A stretch of 64,000 bases of DNA from Kondoa malvinella (taxonomy: Eukaryota; Basidiomycota; Agaricostilbomycetes; Agaricostilbales; Kondoaceae), in assembly GCA_039545315.1 (NCBI GenBank), contig BCIM01000003.1, forward strand, positions 673,799 to 737,798, written 5' to 3'. The position numbers and the translations under genes are program-made. The notes beneath the pieces are model-generated. The model was given only the letters and a program-made list of their open reading frames with translations. It did no database searches and had not been told where the DNA came from. Positions 19,941 to 31,875 of this stretch are shown here, piece after piece (the first letter of the stretch is position 1; every line of letters starts with the position of its first letter).

Positions 19941-21579
19941 CTAGCTGCTGGCTTTGGCTTCTTTCATCTTGTCATATGCCAGTTGTGCCATTGGTTTGAA
20001 CAGTTCTCCATACTCGCTCGCTTTGGCGCTGGAAGCTGTGCCTAAAAGGAAACGGGCAGCAATGCCTTGCGAAATGACCGATAGCTAGAAAACAATTAGG
20101 GCAGCTTGTTGCAAGATCAAAGGCAACATACACGGAAGAAGGCAAAACTTTCGCAAGCCAACCATTTAGGCAAAGGATATTGTCGACCCCTCTTCTGGCA
20201 GTAGTACTTGAGCAACTCTTCCAAGCTAGGTAGACTGGCAAGCTGCTCTTCGCTGAAACCACTGTACCGAGTATCAGCGCGTGCCCAGTCGGGAATGGCT
20301 GGAACGCACGCCAGATCGGACTTTTCGTCGCCGTGCGGCCAGAAGAAGGGCATGAAGAGGTTGCCTAGATCCGCATGTGGGTGTCCGAGAGTTGACAATT
20401 CCCAGTCCAACAACCTGTCGAAACATTAGGCTTCATTCATAGACTGGGCGAACAGACTCACCCAATGACTTCAGGTTTCGTCTTGTGAAAGACCATGTTG
20501 TCCATCTTGTAGTCTCCGTGCATGATAGTAGTCTCGCCAGTTGGGCAAGCAGTAGCAAAGAATTCGGCCAGCTCGTCCAAGTGAGGTAAATCGCCGACTG
20601 TCTTGGATCCGTCCTTTGATTTGACCGCTGCTTGAGCTCGAGATACTTTTGCTAGGGAGCGAGCTTGTCGAGGATAAAAGTCGGATTGTGGCTGCCCATC
20701 GTCAATCAGGGCGGGATATAAGAGAAGGACACGCACTCCGTAATCTGATAGGCCAATTTCTTTCGGGTCTATGCTGTGTAGTTTCGCTACTGCATCGACG
20801 GCAGATTTCCACCTGCGCATTATGTGAGACTATTGCAGTAGGGAACGAGGCACAAGCCTACATGGCAGCCTTCTCTTCCTTGGATTTGATCTCTGGCAAG
20901 GATGCATCCACAAAGATTCGTCCGTCCAAGAATTGCATGATGTAGAACATGGAGCCAACAATCTTCTTGTCCTTGCATCTACCCTGTCTTTTAGTAGGAT
21001 AGGAGCGCATAAAGCGGCACACGCACAAGCAATAGACCTTTGGCACCGGTACTGGAACAGACGAGGCATCGCCAACAGCTTTGAGCACACGGTATTCTCG
21101 ATCGACCGCATGTGCAGTCTTTGATATGAGCTCTCCAGGAGGCTGCTTCCTCAGGACTAGGCTTCTATTAGCTCTCAATAACAACTTGCCGGTAACCCCG
21201 CTTACCATATTTCGTTCCACTGTATCAAGATCAGCATGGCAGCATCTCGCATGACAGAGCAGCTCACTTTGCGTCAGTCAGTAGATACGTAGGATTGCTC
21301 TGTATATCCGACCCGTCAGATTTGAATGTGAAATGCATGAAAGGCAGTACTGACTTGACCGTGTGTAAATTGCTCGACGCGTATGGGTTGAATGATCTCC
21401 TTGACGTCTACAAAGGCAATCAGAAGTGGTACAAGAGCTCTGTAAGGGCGAGAACTCGCTTTCTCGCAAGTATTCCGCCAAAGCAGCCTCATCAAAGATT
21501 TGTCTGGTAAATCGGTATCAGCGAGGGCCTAACAGCTATAGCATCTTCCTACACACCTCACTTTTCCCTTGTCTGGCAT
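19941..21579 (-). CDS. Aminoglycoside-phosphotransferase-fold protein (ACAD10/11 N-domain type)
   Basis: Phosphotransferase-fold protein like the kinase domain of ACAD10/ACAD11. The start exon MPDKGKVR joins to QIFDEAALAEYLRES, then over a 25-nt intron to VKEIIQPIRVEQFTHGQ, SNPTYLLTDA and GTKYVLRKQPPGEL. AHAVDREYRVLKAV, VPKVYCLC, FYIMQFLDGRIF and the catalytic loop TIMHGDYKMDNMVF (HGDxxxDN) follow; the last exons give VIGLLDWELSTLGHPHADLG (metal-binding DWE) and a C-terminal helix ending KMKEAKASS. Family length (~360 residues) is normal and all key motifs are intact, so the gene looks functional. Family members act on hydroxy fatty acids or acyl-CoA derivatives; the substrate here is unknown. 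It is divergent from the small membrane protein at 21649. Confidence 0.9.
21408..21432 (-). other. Ultrashort 25-nt spliceosomal intron
   Basis: On the coding strand it starts GTACCA, contains CTGAT (branch-like) and ends TTTGTAG. Removing exactly 25 nt joins FDEAALAEYLRESEFSPLQ to VKEIIQPIRVEQFTHGQ, which are adjacent segments in this family. The upstream frame otherwise shifts out of register. No other GT in the flanking exon has the right phase. This is the best-supported very short intron in the window. Confidence 0.7.
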
Positions 21580-21648
21580 GTTTCGTCGCTCTCCAACAAT
21601 TATTACCCCGCTTGCCCTCTTACAGCGAACTCCGGTTCCAAGATAGCC

Positions 21649-22271
21649 ATGGCAAAGATAACCGAAGTGCCAGATGATGACGAGCTTGAGCCTGTACAAG
21701 ACGCACAAGAAGAGATTCCGCCAGCTGTGGGCATTGTCTTTCAAGCGATATCGTATAGCATATTCTTCTGCCTTGTTTGCCTTTTCCCGTCTCTGTCTGG
21801 CCCTTCTCTTATTCCGATTCTCAGCTTGAAGTCGCCGTACACGCGCAATACTCCCAAGAGATACGAATCCACGATGTCTTGACGCGTCTGCTGGCTTTTC
21901 TTCCTGGTTTGGTTAACACCGCTTTTTCAAGAATGCATCTGAGGTATATGCAGGCCTCTCTACCGCACTCTATATCACGACATTACCCTCTCTGGGTACA
22001 AGCCGATTGTTTCAATGGCTACTCTTAGCTGTATCAGCTGCGACAGGCTGTTATACGGTACATGTAGCGACAACCATGTCCTACACCGACGTAATGGCAT
22101 GTTCGCCTTCTCTAGCTACTTTCTGGGTCTTCACTGTAAGCTCGCTCTAGATCCGTGTGCATCAAGATGAACCTTTTTGCGCAGATCGTCAATCTTCATC
22201 TATCAGAAGCGCTGGTTTCGCTATGTCTGACTGCCGCATTTGTGCATTTCGGGAAGTATACTATCTACTAG
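21649..22271 (+). CDS. Small multi-pass membrane protein, unknown family
   Basis: Spliced model of about 140 residues: an acidic N-terminus (MAKITEVPDDDELEPVQDAQ), an intron into LEVAVHAQYSQEIRIHDVL, then hydrophobic segments LLAFLPGLSTALYITTLP, LFQWLLLAVSAATGCYTV, MACSPSLATFWVFT and a final LSEALVSLCLTAAFVHFG ending KYTIY. Three or four membrane helices are likely. The second-to-third exon join (CCTG to GCCTC) and the last intron (gtaagc to gcgcag) fit frame and consensus; the first donor (gtgggc or gtcttt) is less certain. I do not recognise the family. It is divergent from the phosphotransferase and converges with chitin synthase, so no functional link is implied. Confidence 0.6.
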
Positions 22272-22427
22272 TTGGGTCTGCTGCATTCGTACATGTGGAC
22301 ATGTCCTGGCTTCGTGTAATATCCACAATTGTATACCATGCGCTATCGTCTACATCAACTCTTTCTACAACACCTAAACATGTAGGACAGGAAGATGTGA
22401 AAGACCCAGAACCACTGTCCAAGTGGA

Positions 22428-25400
22428 TCAGCTGCTAATAAACAGTGCTCTAATCTGTCTCACCAAAGATCCCAAGAACTTGACCATGGTTATAAAGAAG
22501 ACAGAAAGCAGCACAACGGTAAAATACCACCTTCTTCTGTCCCTCAGCACATCTTCATCCGGACTCTGACCCGCAATATTCTGGATCGTGCCGACAACAA
22601 GCGCATTACTTAGCATCCAAAACAACACCAACCTCGTCCGAAACGTAGCGTTCGAATCTGATTCTGAAATGTTTCTCTTTTCAGGTGGTGGTCGATGAGG
22701 CGCTAGAGCGCGTATAGCAGTTTTCCGGAAATCGTCCATTAGATCAGCATCGAATTTCTCTTCTACTTCGAGGGAGCCATTTGACTTGGTATTGACTGCT
22801 GGTAGAGCTTCGGCCATATCGCTTCCTTTGGTACCCCATGATCTGGACAGAGGCATCAGGTTGCAACTTTGAAATGGGATTGAAAGACTTACACGTCGTG
22901 CAGGTTACAGAAACTGTATGTGTTGAGGATGTTGATGAAAGAAGGTGCTAGACCCAGGTAAGGTATGAAGGAATGAAAGACATGTCCAAATTCGCCGTAG
23001 AGGAAAGCTAGCAGCAGGTCAGAGTGCATGATGTACCATTGTGGCAGACTCACAATTGATGATGTACACTCCAAGCGAAGACATCAAGGCCGCCAAAAGC
23101 ACAGCAATCTCGCTCTGTATGATCTCTTTGAGCTGCTCAATTGCATCCCCGCCAAAGTCGAATTCGGTTCCAAGGAAAGCATTGATCGTCAGAATGAAAG
23201 CACAAGCAATCAGGTAGTAGCCGAGAATGGCGTTGACCAGAAATGCCATAGTGTAGAGACCAGACTCGGCTTTTGGTTTGTTGCCCAATGCAATCACGAA
23301 GGTCATCAAGAGTGTGCCAGCATCTGCGAGGTGGTCAGTGTAGCTTAGTTGACGATAGTCCTACTTACAGATCCATAGAGCAAGAGTGTTCACCCATGCG
23401 GTGATGGTCTCGTTTCCAAAGACATAGATGCCCGTCGACTCGGGCACTAGAGTGATGATGATGGAAAAGGTAAGCCACTACATAACGAGTCAGCACAACT
23501 CTCAACTTATGACTTTTGCGGCCTACCAAGTTGCTAGGAGCGAACCTTCGGAAAGAGTCAGCTAACAGGTAATGAAGGAGATTTCCGCAACTCACCATGT
23601 GAATACAAGCACCAGGATATTGAAAATAGCTTGAATGTGGAAGAAGAATAGTCGAAGGATATTGTGTCGACTTCGGTAGATCTCGAAGAAATGAACCAGA
23701 GAATAGATGCTAGCTGCGAAAGAGCCGTTGAGCCATCGTCGTCTTTGGCTGACTAACTCTGCTGTTGTCGAGGGAACGTCTGTTTCTCCTTTACTAGCTT
23801 TTATATACGCTAGGTTCGACAAGTCAGAGCCTTGTGAAGCGGAGCAAGAGGTTGACTCACAAAGATGCCAGGCACAACCAGCCTTGGCGACTAGCTCGAA
23901 GCATAGAATACGATCCTCGGCTGAGCGGTCAGCGTGAGCGACAGTCCTTAGACAACTACAACACGCTCACCCAGAAACATGTTCTTCTTGAAGATGTTCA
24001 TGCTAGCCAATTTCCGCTCGCCTTGAAAGTATTGTTGCAAAGGACGACCGATAAGAGCTCGATATCTATAGGCAGAAAAGGCGCCAGGCAGCACGCTGAC
24101 GAAGCCGAAGCTGCTCTCTAGCGGTTTATCAAGGATGTTGCTGATCTTGTATTCAAAGTTCTGCGCTGCCACGAGAGGGTTGAAGAGAAGACGGCCTCCA
24201 TTAGTCTGTGCGTAAATTTCTCCGCAGGCACCTGATGCTGATATCAAATCGTGACCCGTATTTCCAGATGACTAGACTGTACCTCCCAGGTTTTTGTCAT
24301 TATGAAAAGCATTCCACAAATGGTACAGGCTCTTGTGACCCGGCTTTGTTCCAGCGTCAATCAGAATGCAGACATTCGGATTCATCTGCCGACAGAAGCC
24401 ATTGAACAGCCAGCGATGCGAATTGATTTTCTTGGCGTTCTTTTGCTTGATTAGCAGCATGTATTGAATTGGCACTAGGTTTGTGTGCATGTCCTTTCCG
24501 TCTCTGGACGGTTCGACCAGCTGCGTTTTACCATTGCGGTCTGGTTCGACCGACAGTTGCGTTCTGTTATACCACATCAGATCCTAAGTGAAACGGATCT
24601 TGTGAAGGGCGACCTACGTATACTCGAATAAATGTCCTTGAACTTCTTCTCCGTTAACTTGCCGCTTCATCTACTGAGAAGTCAGCTGGAGCACCAGAGC
24701 GTGAATGAAACAAACGATGTTGTCCTGCACAGTTCTATCAGCTCTAGCAACAGGTAAAGTGCAAGATTCTGACCTGGAAAATGCCCAACAGCGATAGCAC
24801 ATCTAAGGCTCTTTTGTCACACTGCCGATCAAAAGTAGGTCAGATAGGCAGGAGACATGAAGCAAAGAGCAGACCGGATCAATACCGTCCATGATGATGC
24901 ATACGACAATCCGCTGCCACGCCGGCACGCGCGTACCGTCCTCCATCTTTCCTTTCCAGAATTTAGAATCGCTACGAGAGATATCTCGGATATTCATAGC
25001 GATTCCATGTAGCGTGCGAGTCAGTAAGATCTTGTCTTCGTTATATGCTGTCACGGCAATAACGAGCTCGATGGGTCGATTGTAGTCTACTGTTCGGATT
25101 GACCAGCCATTGGAGACGGTAAAGTCGTCTGGATCGCATGTGATGGCAGTCTGCTATAATCTTAGTACTTGAGGTCAGATTCAATAAGAGCAACTGACAT
25201 AACGCATATGCTGTGAATCGACACTTCAGCTGTGGCTCATATGACTGGATGTATGCATACCGTGATCTCGCTTCGACCATTGTTATCCAATGGAGGCTGC
25301 CATCTAGGCTCAACCGAATTCCTAATCGCAGGCACGGCCGGATGATCTACGTTCACGCATAAGCCTGCATCGAACCCCTCCATGCCAGCACTCACCAAGC

Positions 25401-25684
25401 ACCAAATGACCTCTCCTCAGCTTGACTCGTTTCGTCAAACCTCTTTTAGGCGCCGCAGCTCTTTTATTCCAATCTTCCGAAGCTTGATTAGAAGCTACAT
25501 CCATTTCCGGTTGAGGGAACGGAACGCCTGAATACGGCTGTTGTTGCTGAGCAGTCCATTGCTGCTCCATCATAGGCTGAGCGGAAGGTTGGGCGCTGTA
25601 TTGCTCTGGCATAGGCGAGCGATATTCTTGCATTGGAGGGTATTGAGCGCTCTCCGGCTGCTGCGAGGAGCGATAGGGCTCCAT
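22428..25684 (-). CDS. Chitin synthase (class III-like)
   Basis: Processive GT2 enzyme polymerising UDP-GlcNAc into chitin at the plasma membrane. The N-terminus is Pro/Gln-rich ([20 protein letters not shown]). Signature blocks in order: [105 protein letters not shown] (spliced) and the catalytic [11 protein letters not shown]-terminal membrane helices follow (for example [18 protein letters not shown]) and the protein ends [10 protein letters not shown]. The DGIDP sequence and the short spacing before QYFQGE fit basidiomycete class III enzymes. At least ten introns. Its 3' end converges with the small membrane-protein gene. Confidence 0.95.
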
Positions 25685-26117
25685 GACTGGTTGAGGGATT
25701 CAACGGGAGAAGGAGAGGGCATAGCTTGACCAGATTGAGAGAGAGAGAACCGCGAAGACAGGACAAAGGATGGAACGAATAATGAGAATGAGGATTCGAA
25801 TGACGGAAACAAGACAGAGCCAAGCGAGAGCAGTCTGTTCCGGTCTACTATATAGCGCTGCAAGCATCCGAGGGTACCCTAGGCTCTGACGCATAAAGTT
25901 GTATCATGCAACAGCCTGCCTCAATAGTCCTGAAATGAGCGAGACCAAGCAAAGCTCGTTTTGCGCTTGTGCTGTTTCATCTGCTAGCATTTGCTTGCGC
26001 AGAATATCGGACATGCGTTGACATGGTATATGTCCAACCCTCGGCGACCACAAAAAGCTCAAATCATGTCCCTGACCCGACCCTACTCTGTACACTTCCA
26101 TCACACCATCTAGAACC
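25685..26117. other. Intergenic region, chitin synthase 5' flank
   Basis: About 430 bases between the chitin synthase start and the stop of the upstream minus-strand gene. It contains purine/pyrimidine-biased tracts (gagagagagag near 25740) and no convincing exon. Presumed chitin synthase promoter plus the 3' UTR of the helical-repeat gene. Confidence 0.35.
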
Positions 26118-27038
26118 TTATAGATTCCTTACATCGCTGACCAGCTCTTCCTCCTCCTTGCCATCGCTCTTTGTCCGAACCGCAACGTAATCTCTCAGCA
26201 TCTCCTTTCCCTTTTCGCTCAACGCCAACTCTTCTATCCTCTCCAGCTCGAGCTTGTCCAAATGATCGACGAGATCTTGCAGTATCGCAGCATATTCAGG
26301 CGAAGCGTCAGCCCATTTCTGTAGGAGGACGTTGAAGCGGTCTACGATCTTTGGCAGAGGTCCGCGGATATGAAAGAAGATTAGGAAAGAGTCGACTGCA
26401 TCTGTAAATCACGGCTAGATCTAAGCACAAAGTGTGCGATAGTCGGAGCATGACTTACCTGCATAATGGTTCGAAGCTGCATAACAGTCTGAAGCTGATA
26501 GTGCTATACCTGGTGCTGTTTGAGCCTGCTTCTTTTATCAGGAAGATTATGATAGATGAGGAAGGACGCACAAAAGTACAACCCTTGCGAGCGAGATGCA
26601 ACACCTCATCCGTTCTGCCACATTTCAAAGCAGATTGTAACGCCATATCAATTACCTCTGCCGTTCCCGAGGTCAACTTCCCTCTCCTATCCTCCGTGTC
26701 CAGACTTCCAGCAGAAGAGAGCAGAGCAAGACAGCCATCCAAGCATTCAGCATAGATTTTAGTATAATACAGATATTGCAGATGCAATTGAACACGGATA
26801 AGCTGCTTTTTCGGCAGAGTAGAAGAAGACAGAGCAAGTGATAGATCTTGCACGAACCACTGATGCGAGACTTAGGCATATAGAAAGTAAAAAAGGAACA
26901 GGGCAGAAGACGGACAGCAGGTTCTTCGAGCTTTGCAGTGTATGACTTTGAAGTCTGCCGGGCTTGTTCTACTCGTTCTGTGCGGCTTTTTTGGGCGTCT
27001 TCAGAGTCTGAAATCGCTAAATCACCAAAATCTTCCAT
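26118..27038 (-). CDS. Helical-repeat (TPR-like) protein, conserved hypothetical
   Basis: Starts MEDFGDLAISDSEDAQKSRT, an acidic leader. An intron removed to TGG gives EPAWFVQDLSLALSSSTLPK, LIRVQLHLQYLYYTKIYAEC and CLDGCLALLSSAGSLD, whose spacing suggests paired helices as in tetratricopeptide repeats. MALQSALKCGRTDEVLHLA is another helical unit; a small exon gives IALSASDCYAASNHYA, then DAVDSFLIFFHIRGPLPKI, and a charged C-terminus (LERIEELALSEKGKEML). No catalytic motif is visible and I cannot name the family. Divergent from ATG27 across a short (~165 bp) shared promoter. Confidence 0.65.
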
Positions 27039-27202
27039 CCTCGCCTTTGCTGTTCTAATAACACTTGCAGAGCTTTACCAGCGTCTCCCAAGTGCTTCTA
27101 CAGCGATTTCATACACTGTGAAAATGCTGCGGTAGCTTGTCCTGGCGCGGATTTCCAAACGAGATGCTTGTTCCAGATCAACGTTCCGAGACACGACAAG
27201 AA

Positions 27203-28289
27203 ATGCACGCAAGACAGGGCATAGCATCATTATTCCTGCTTTTAAGCAGCACAAGAGCAGCAGACTCGTTCGATTGCAAGCCAACAACGGGTACAGCGAG
27301 CTACGACTTGACACCGGTGAGCGCGCAAACATACCATGACATGGAAATATCCTAACGCACGAGAACAGCTCGCTGGTGTTCATTACATAGAAGTTTCAGA
27401 TCCTACGCCTCCTTCTATCACAAAGGTGAGCTTCCCTTGCCTGTCTGCTGATATGAGAGCTGATCCAAAGTGACGACAGTACTCCTACGCTGCTTCCCTA
27501 TGTGGGCCAATACCGAAGAACAGCTCTCTATCAGACGCAGATCAATGTCCGCCTGGTACTCGAGTCTGTCTTACAGTCACAAATGAGAAACCACCTCACG
27601 CGGATCGGAGTAAGCTCGAGCGCATTAGCTGTTGGACTGTGTCTGATTCGTTGGCACAAGTAACGAGAGTATCTGCGTTGGCTGGAGAGATTGGCGAAGG
27701 CCCTTTGAATCCTGAAGTCTCGATTGGGGCTCAGCAGGATACTTCCAAACCAGGTAAGTTTCCTTTTCTCTCTTCTTTATCCAGTGCTCATGATGACACA
27801 GCACCGCTCGTCATCAAGTTCCACGGTGGAGCAAAAGAGCGCACAACAGAAATGACGCTTCTCTGCGACCCAACAATCGACGGCCTACACACAATAGGTC
27901 ACACCATGTCTTACACGCTGAATCAACTCAGTATTTCCTGGGCTTCAAAGTACGCTTGTGCGACTACTGCTACACCTCCATCTAGTCCTGGTGTACCTGG
28001 AACACCTACACCACCAACTCAAGCGCAAAAGGGTTGGGGATTCTTCTCGACCTTGTTTTACTTGATCTTCTTTGCGATATTGCTGTATTTCATTGTGGGC
28101 GCTTGGGTGCAGAGGACGCAGTATGGAGCGACGGGCTGGGATCTGATAGTAAGCCCATTTCTGTACTTCTGGTATGCTCCGCTCATCTCTAGACAGCCAC
28201 ATCGAGATTATTGGAGAGAAGCACCTTACATAGTCAGAGATCTGTTCACGCGACGAGGGGGGAGTTCAGGAGGGTATCAAACATTGTAA
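27203..28289 (+). CDS. ATG27: Autophagy-related protein 27 (MRH-domain membrane protein)
   Basis: Type I membrane protein of Golgi, vacuole and Atg9 vesicles that helps Atg9 trafficking. Signal peptide MHARQGIASLFLLLSSTRAA, then a mannose-6-phosphate-receptor-homology domain: SFDCKPTTGTASYDLTP, LAGVHYIEVSDPTPPS, SLCGPIPKNSS, LTVTNEKP, VIKFHGGAKERTTEMTLLCD and a terminal Cys (KYACAT). A Pro/Thr linker leads to one transmembrane helix (FFSTLFYLIFFAILLYFIVG). The cytosolic tail, with YWREAPYIVRDLFTRR and ending GGYQTL, fits a tyrosine-type sorting signal. Introns are short and canonical. The stop lies 22 bases from the VPS53 stop on the other strand. Confidence 0.92.
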
Positions 28290-28311
28290 TACATTCCAAA
28301 CCATGATACAT

Positions 28312-31300
28312 TTATTCCCTCGGTTGTCCCATACTGCTTCCAAATCTGAGCATCTTTCTAAGATCAAACTTTTGTTGCGGGCTATCACCAATCCCGAGCA
28401 TACTCCTACTACCGTCGAACGACGCTGTTCTTGCGCTGGGTTTGGGCGATCCCATCCTGCTGCCTGCACTTGAATGATCTCGAGAGCCAGTAGCTTGCAT
28501 AGCGAAAGATAACGCGCCAGAACCGATAGAAAAGATCGAGTTGGATGTAGGTTGATTAGGCGAGGAAGGGACAGCCAGCGAGGCAGAAGTGTTGGGATCC
28601 ATGTCGATCGTGCTGAGAAAGGAAGAATCGGAGAGATCGCGCATGGTAGATGTTTTGGTGAGGAAGACGTCAAGCAGAGCGTTTTGATCTGTTCGGCGAA
28701 CGCCCTGAGATATGCTGTCAGTCAGGAAGGAGAGCAAGGCGAGAGACAAGGCTCACCTTGAGGTCCAGCATCTTCTGAAAGTCGGAGAAAGATTGACACG
28801 GTATGAGGATGAGATAGTTCTTGACGAATTCTTCTGCAGGCTGATGAAAAATAGACATCAGTCACCTATCAGAAGAATACAGATAGACTTACGTTGTCGG
28901 GTGTTAGGATGCCTTGCAGTAGAGTATCGATCTTCGCCGTATGTTTGCTGACGTATCGAGCATAAGAAGCGTTGGCGCCTGCTGACTCTTCGCTTGACTG
29001 GGGAAGCTTGAGAAGACCTCGTTGCACAGCATGTAGGTCAAGCAATATCTGTCGGCGGAATTCAACTTAGAGAGGATTACTCGCGATTGAACTAGACCGA
29101 CCTGTTCTGCTCCAGTCATCGAAATCGGCCGGCAACGGACTATGCATTGGGTGAATTTGCCAGTCACCAGGCTATCACAAGCAGATTTAGCTTCACTACA
29201 GCAACAGAAAGCCTCCAAGCACTGACCTGACAACTCGATCGCAAAAGCTTCGAATGTACTTCTTCTGCTCCAATTTCGACTTGATGATATCAATTACTTG
29301 CGTCATAGCATTGTGCAAATCTGCAACATAGGTACTCTCTGCGCTCACGTATTCCGCATCTCGCCATGGACAGCGAAGCATTGTCTGGAAGGCAGGCTCG
29401 AGGGAGAGTTCTAGCTCGCGTAATAAGGTAGTGATGGCTATTGATATGATCCTGGAGTATCTCTTAGCTATCATGCCTATTCTTCAGGTGCGTAAGCTTA
29501 CCCTAAGAAGAGTTCCTTTTCGTTTTCGAGCGAGACACGGTCGGTCAGATCAGCATGAATCTTTTCTTTGAGCTTTTCTTCGAGCTATGTGCGGACGGCA
29601 TTTCAGAAGTCCGTCCATGACATGAAGGAGATCTGACGCACCTGTCCAGCTGTCTCGGCGCAATAGTCTGCAGTATTGATGACCGAACAAGCATTCACAA
29701 CATCTGCCACATTCAATCGCTTATCTCCACTGCTTCTTCTAGAATCTTTGAGCACTCCTCTGTAATGAAGAAGTCACGTAAGCCCAAATAGACCAACGGG
29801 TAACGCGACGTACGTCTTCAGGCTGGAACCAAGTACTTCCTCCGCATACACTTTCAACCATTTCTTGTACACTCCGCACAGGTCCAAGAAGGGCGACTTG
29901 TTGCTCAACTGCGCACACCTCTCCAAAGTCTCGCGATAGAAATAGAAGAGCTCGGTTGATGAAGGCAGGATTCGGCTTTCTTCTCTGTCTTCTTGAGCAC
30001 CGGGTGGAGAAGGCAGTGGTTTGCGGTAGGAGGACATCATTTCAGCTAGTGCTCTGTGCATTTCACACTGATCTCAGCTGTAAGCCAGCACAATGACAAT
30101 GTTCACCCACCGATCTTGAGCGTCTACAAAGATGCTAAGGTAAGGCTCGAAAACGGTCGTGATGATTGATGGAGTGCCAGAAATAGCTTGAATGGCCATA
30201 GCTGCAATTTGCTCGAACTATTGAATGACATGAGCGACATCCGCAAAGGGCGGAGAGACAACATACAGGCATATTCAGCCGACTCGACATTTCCTTTTGG
30301 AACTCTGTCGTCAGTTGCAAGCTTTCCAACAGCAATCCAACAGCCAATGTCTGCGCTGTCTTGCTCAATACCGTCTTCAAATCATCTCTGTCAGGCCCAA
30401 GTATACATCAGCCCAAAATTGAGCAGATGCACAGGTCCCCTGACCTAGTAACAGCACTGAAAGCCCCACAAAGCACACAGCCAACTTTCCACTCTTTTGG
30501 AAAGACAGCCGCATGTTCCTCTTCGAAGGTCTTTAAACACCTCCTGAACCAGCTGTACCGTCTACTGAGGTTATCTAATTGACCAGCTTCGTCTTCTGGT
30601 TTGAAGATTCGGCGGTATTCTGAGAGTTGGAGTGTGGTATAGTACTCTAGTAAGGACTGTTTTACGTCTGGACCGAGAGCGTCGACTACCAGACAGGCGT
30701 CTGGGAGCGTTTGTGAGCGGGCGATTTTGGTATCGGAAGTCAATCTATTCTCGTGATCAATTGAGACACGAGAGAAGCAGAGACAAGAGGGCTTACGCGG
30801 TCTTGAATTCCTGCATTACTTGTTCGCGAAGGGTGCCTTGAATCTGAGATATCCCCCGGAACAAGGCGCTGATCCTGTCTACAGCAGTGTAGGACTTGAA
30901 GTGGGCCGATAGTTCTCTTGTAGCCTGTCGCCGCGACTCTATTGTAAGTCTCAATAAAGACATGAATACAGCCAAGGCAGACCTGTAGCGCTTGAGCTGC
31001 TTCGCGATATCGTTTCGACTTGGCTAGTCTCGTTAGCTGCTCATAGCCATTGACTGTAACAGCGTGAGCAGACTGTATCATGGACATATCGAAGCAACTC
31101 ACCTAGCATCTGGAACCGCTTGACGCTCGTCATGCTGGCAACGATGTTCTTCTTTGCAAAGTCAAGCGCTTTGATGTCCCTCGTAATCTCCCTCACGACA
31201 ACTTCACTCTCCGTGGCACCAGACCTGAGCTCGTTAATTTGCGTAAAGAGGTCGCCTATCAATTCTTGCAGCTTGGCCATTTTATCTTGTTGCCCGCTCG

Positions 31301-31523
31301 CTTCCGCCATGTCGCGTTTGAGCGTATCAATTTCATCACGAGTGGATTGAATCTGTCGCCTGAGCCGTAGTTGTTGCTCTTCGATGGATTCCAGTGAGGC
31401 TTCGTCAGGAAACAGCGTGTTCAACGTCGAAACGAGGTCATCAGGGTATGGATCTGCCTCCTTGTCTAGGATATCTCGGATCGCATGCTGTACCTCTATA
31501 GGCAGGTCATATAGCGTGGCCAT
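28312..31523 (-). CDS. VPS53: GARP complex subunit VPS53
   Basis: Tethering subunit for endosome-to-Golgi retrograde vesicles. The N-terminal exon holds LVSTLNTLFPDEASLESIEE, a coiled coil, and then EVVVREITRDIKALDFAKKN and SMTSVKRFQML, the diagnostic Vps53 N-terminal helical block. Spliced exons add VNGYEQLTRLAKSKRYREAA, HFKSYTAVDRISALFRGI and LREQVMQEFK, then FRRCLKTFEEEHAAVFPKEW and further helical segments to the C-terminus (RKMLRFGSSMGQPRE). About fourteen introns near 45-60 nt. The start at 31523 (MATLYDLPIEVQHAIRDIL) is the first ATG before conserved sequence; the frame is open upstream, so an extra 5' exon is possible. Confidence 0.9.
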
Positions 31524-31875
31524 GGCGTCGTCTGTAGTCAAGCTGATATCCTCGACGTCTCTTGTCCTGGACCGCGACGTGCGAGACGATCTGCAATGTC
31601 GATGACTGTCTACGATACCACCTGTTGCTCCTCTCACTCCACTCCACTGTCGTTGCTGTTCCAGATTGTTGTGCCTGTCAATACGGTCCTTTCACGTCCT
31701 CAGCTTTTGGGCGGGACGCTGAAGTAGGCTCTGTGTTGCGCATGCTCCCCAGAACAGGCTTTGTAGCTAGTCTTCTTCAGTCTACGTCAAATCTGAATGA
31801 GGTAAAAGAAGATGATCATAAAAGTTTTTGCAAGAAGCTGACTGTGACATGGTGAGAATACCCTATGCTCCCATC
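31524..31875. promoter_or_regulatory. VPS53 upstream region
   Basis: About 350 bases between VPS53 and the stop of the next minus-strand gene. The VPS53 frame continues open to about 31637 with Arg/Ser-rich codons, but without clear support. No other feature seen. Confidence 0.3.

Noticed and set aside
19941..21579. Frameshifted pseudogene reading of the phosphotransferase gene
   Set aside because: All catalytic motifs are intact and every other exon joins cleanly; a 25-nt intron with GT...AG ends explains the frame change better.
24830..24930. Mutated chitin synthase motif (DGIDP instead of SDGR)
   Set aside because: DGIDP at this place is normal for basidiomycete class III-like chitin synthases.
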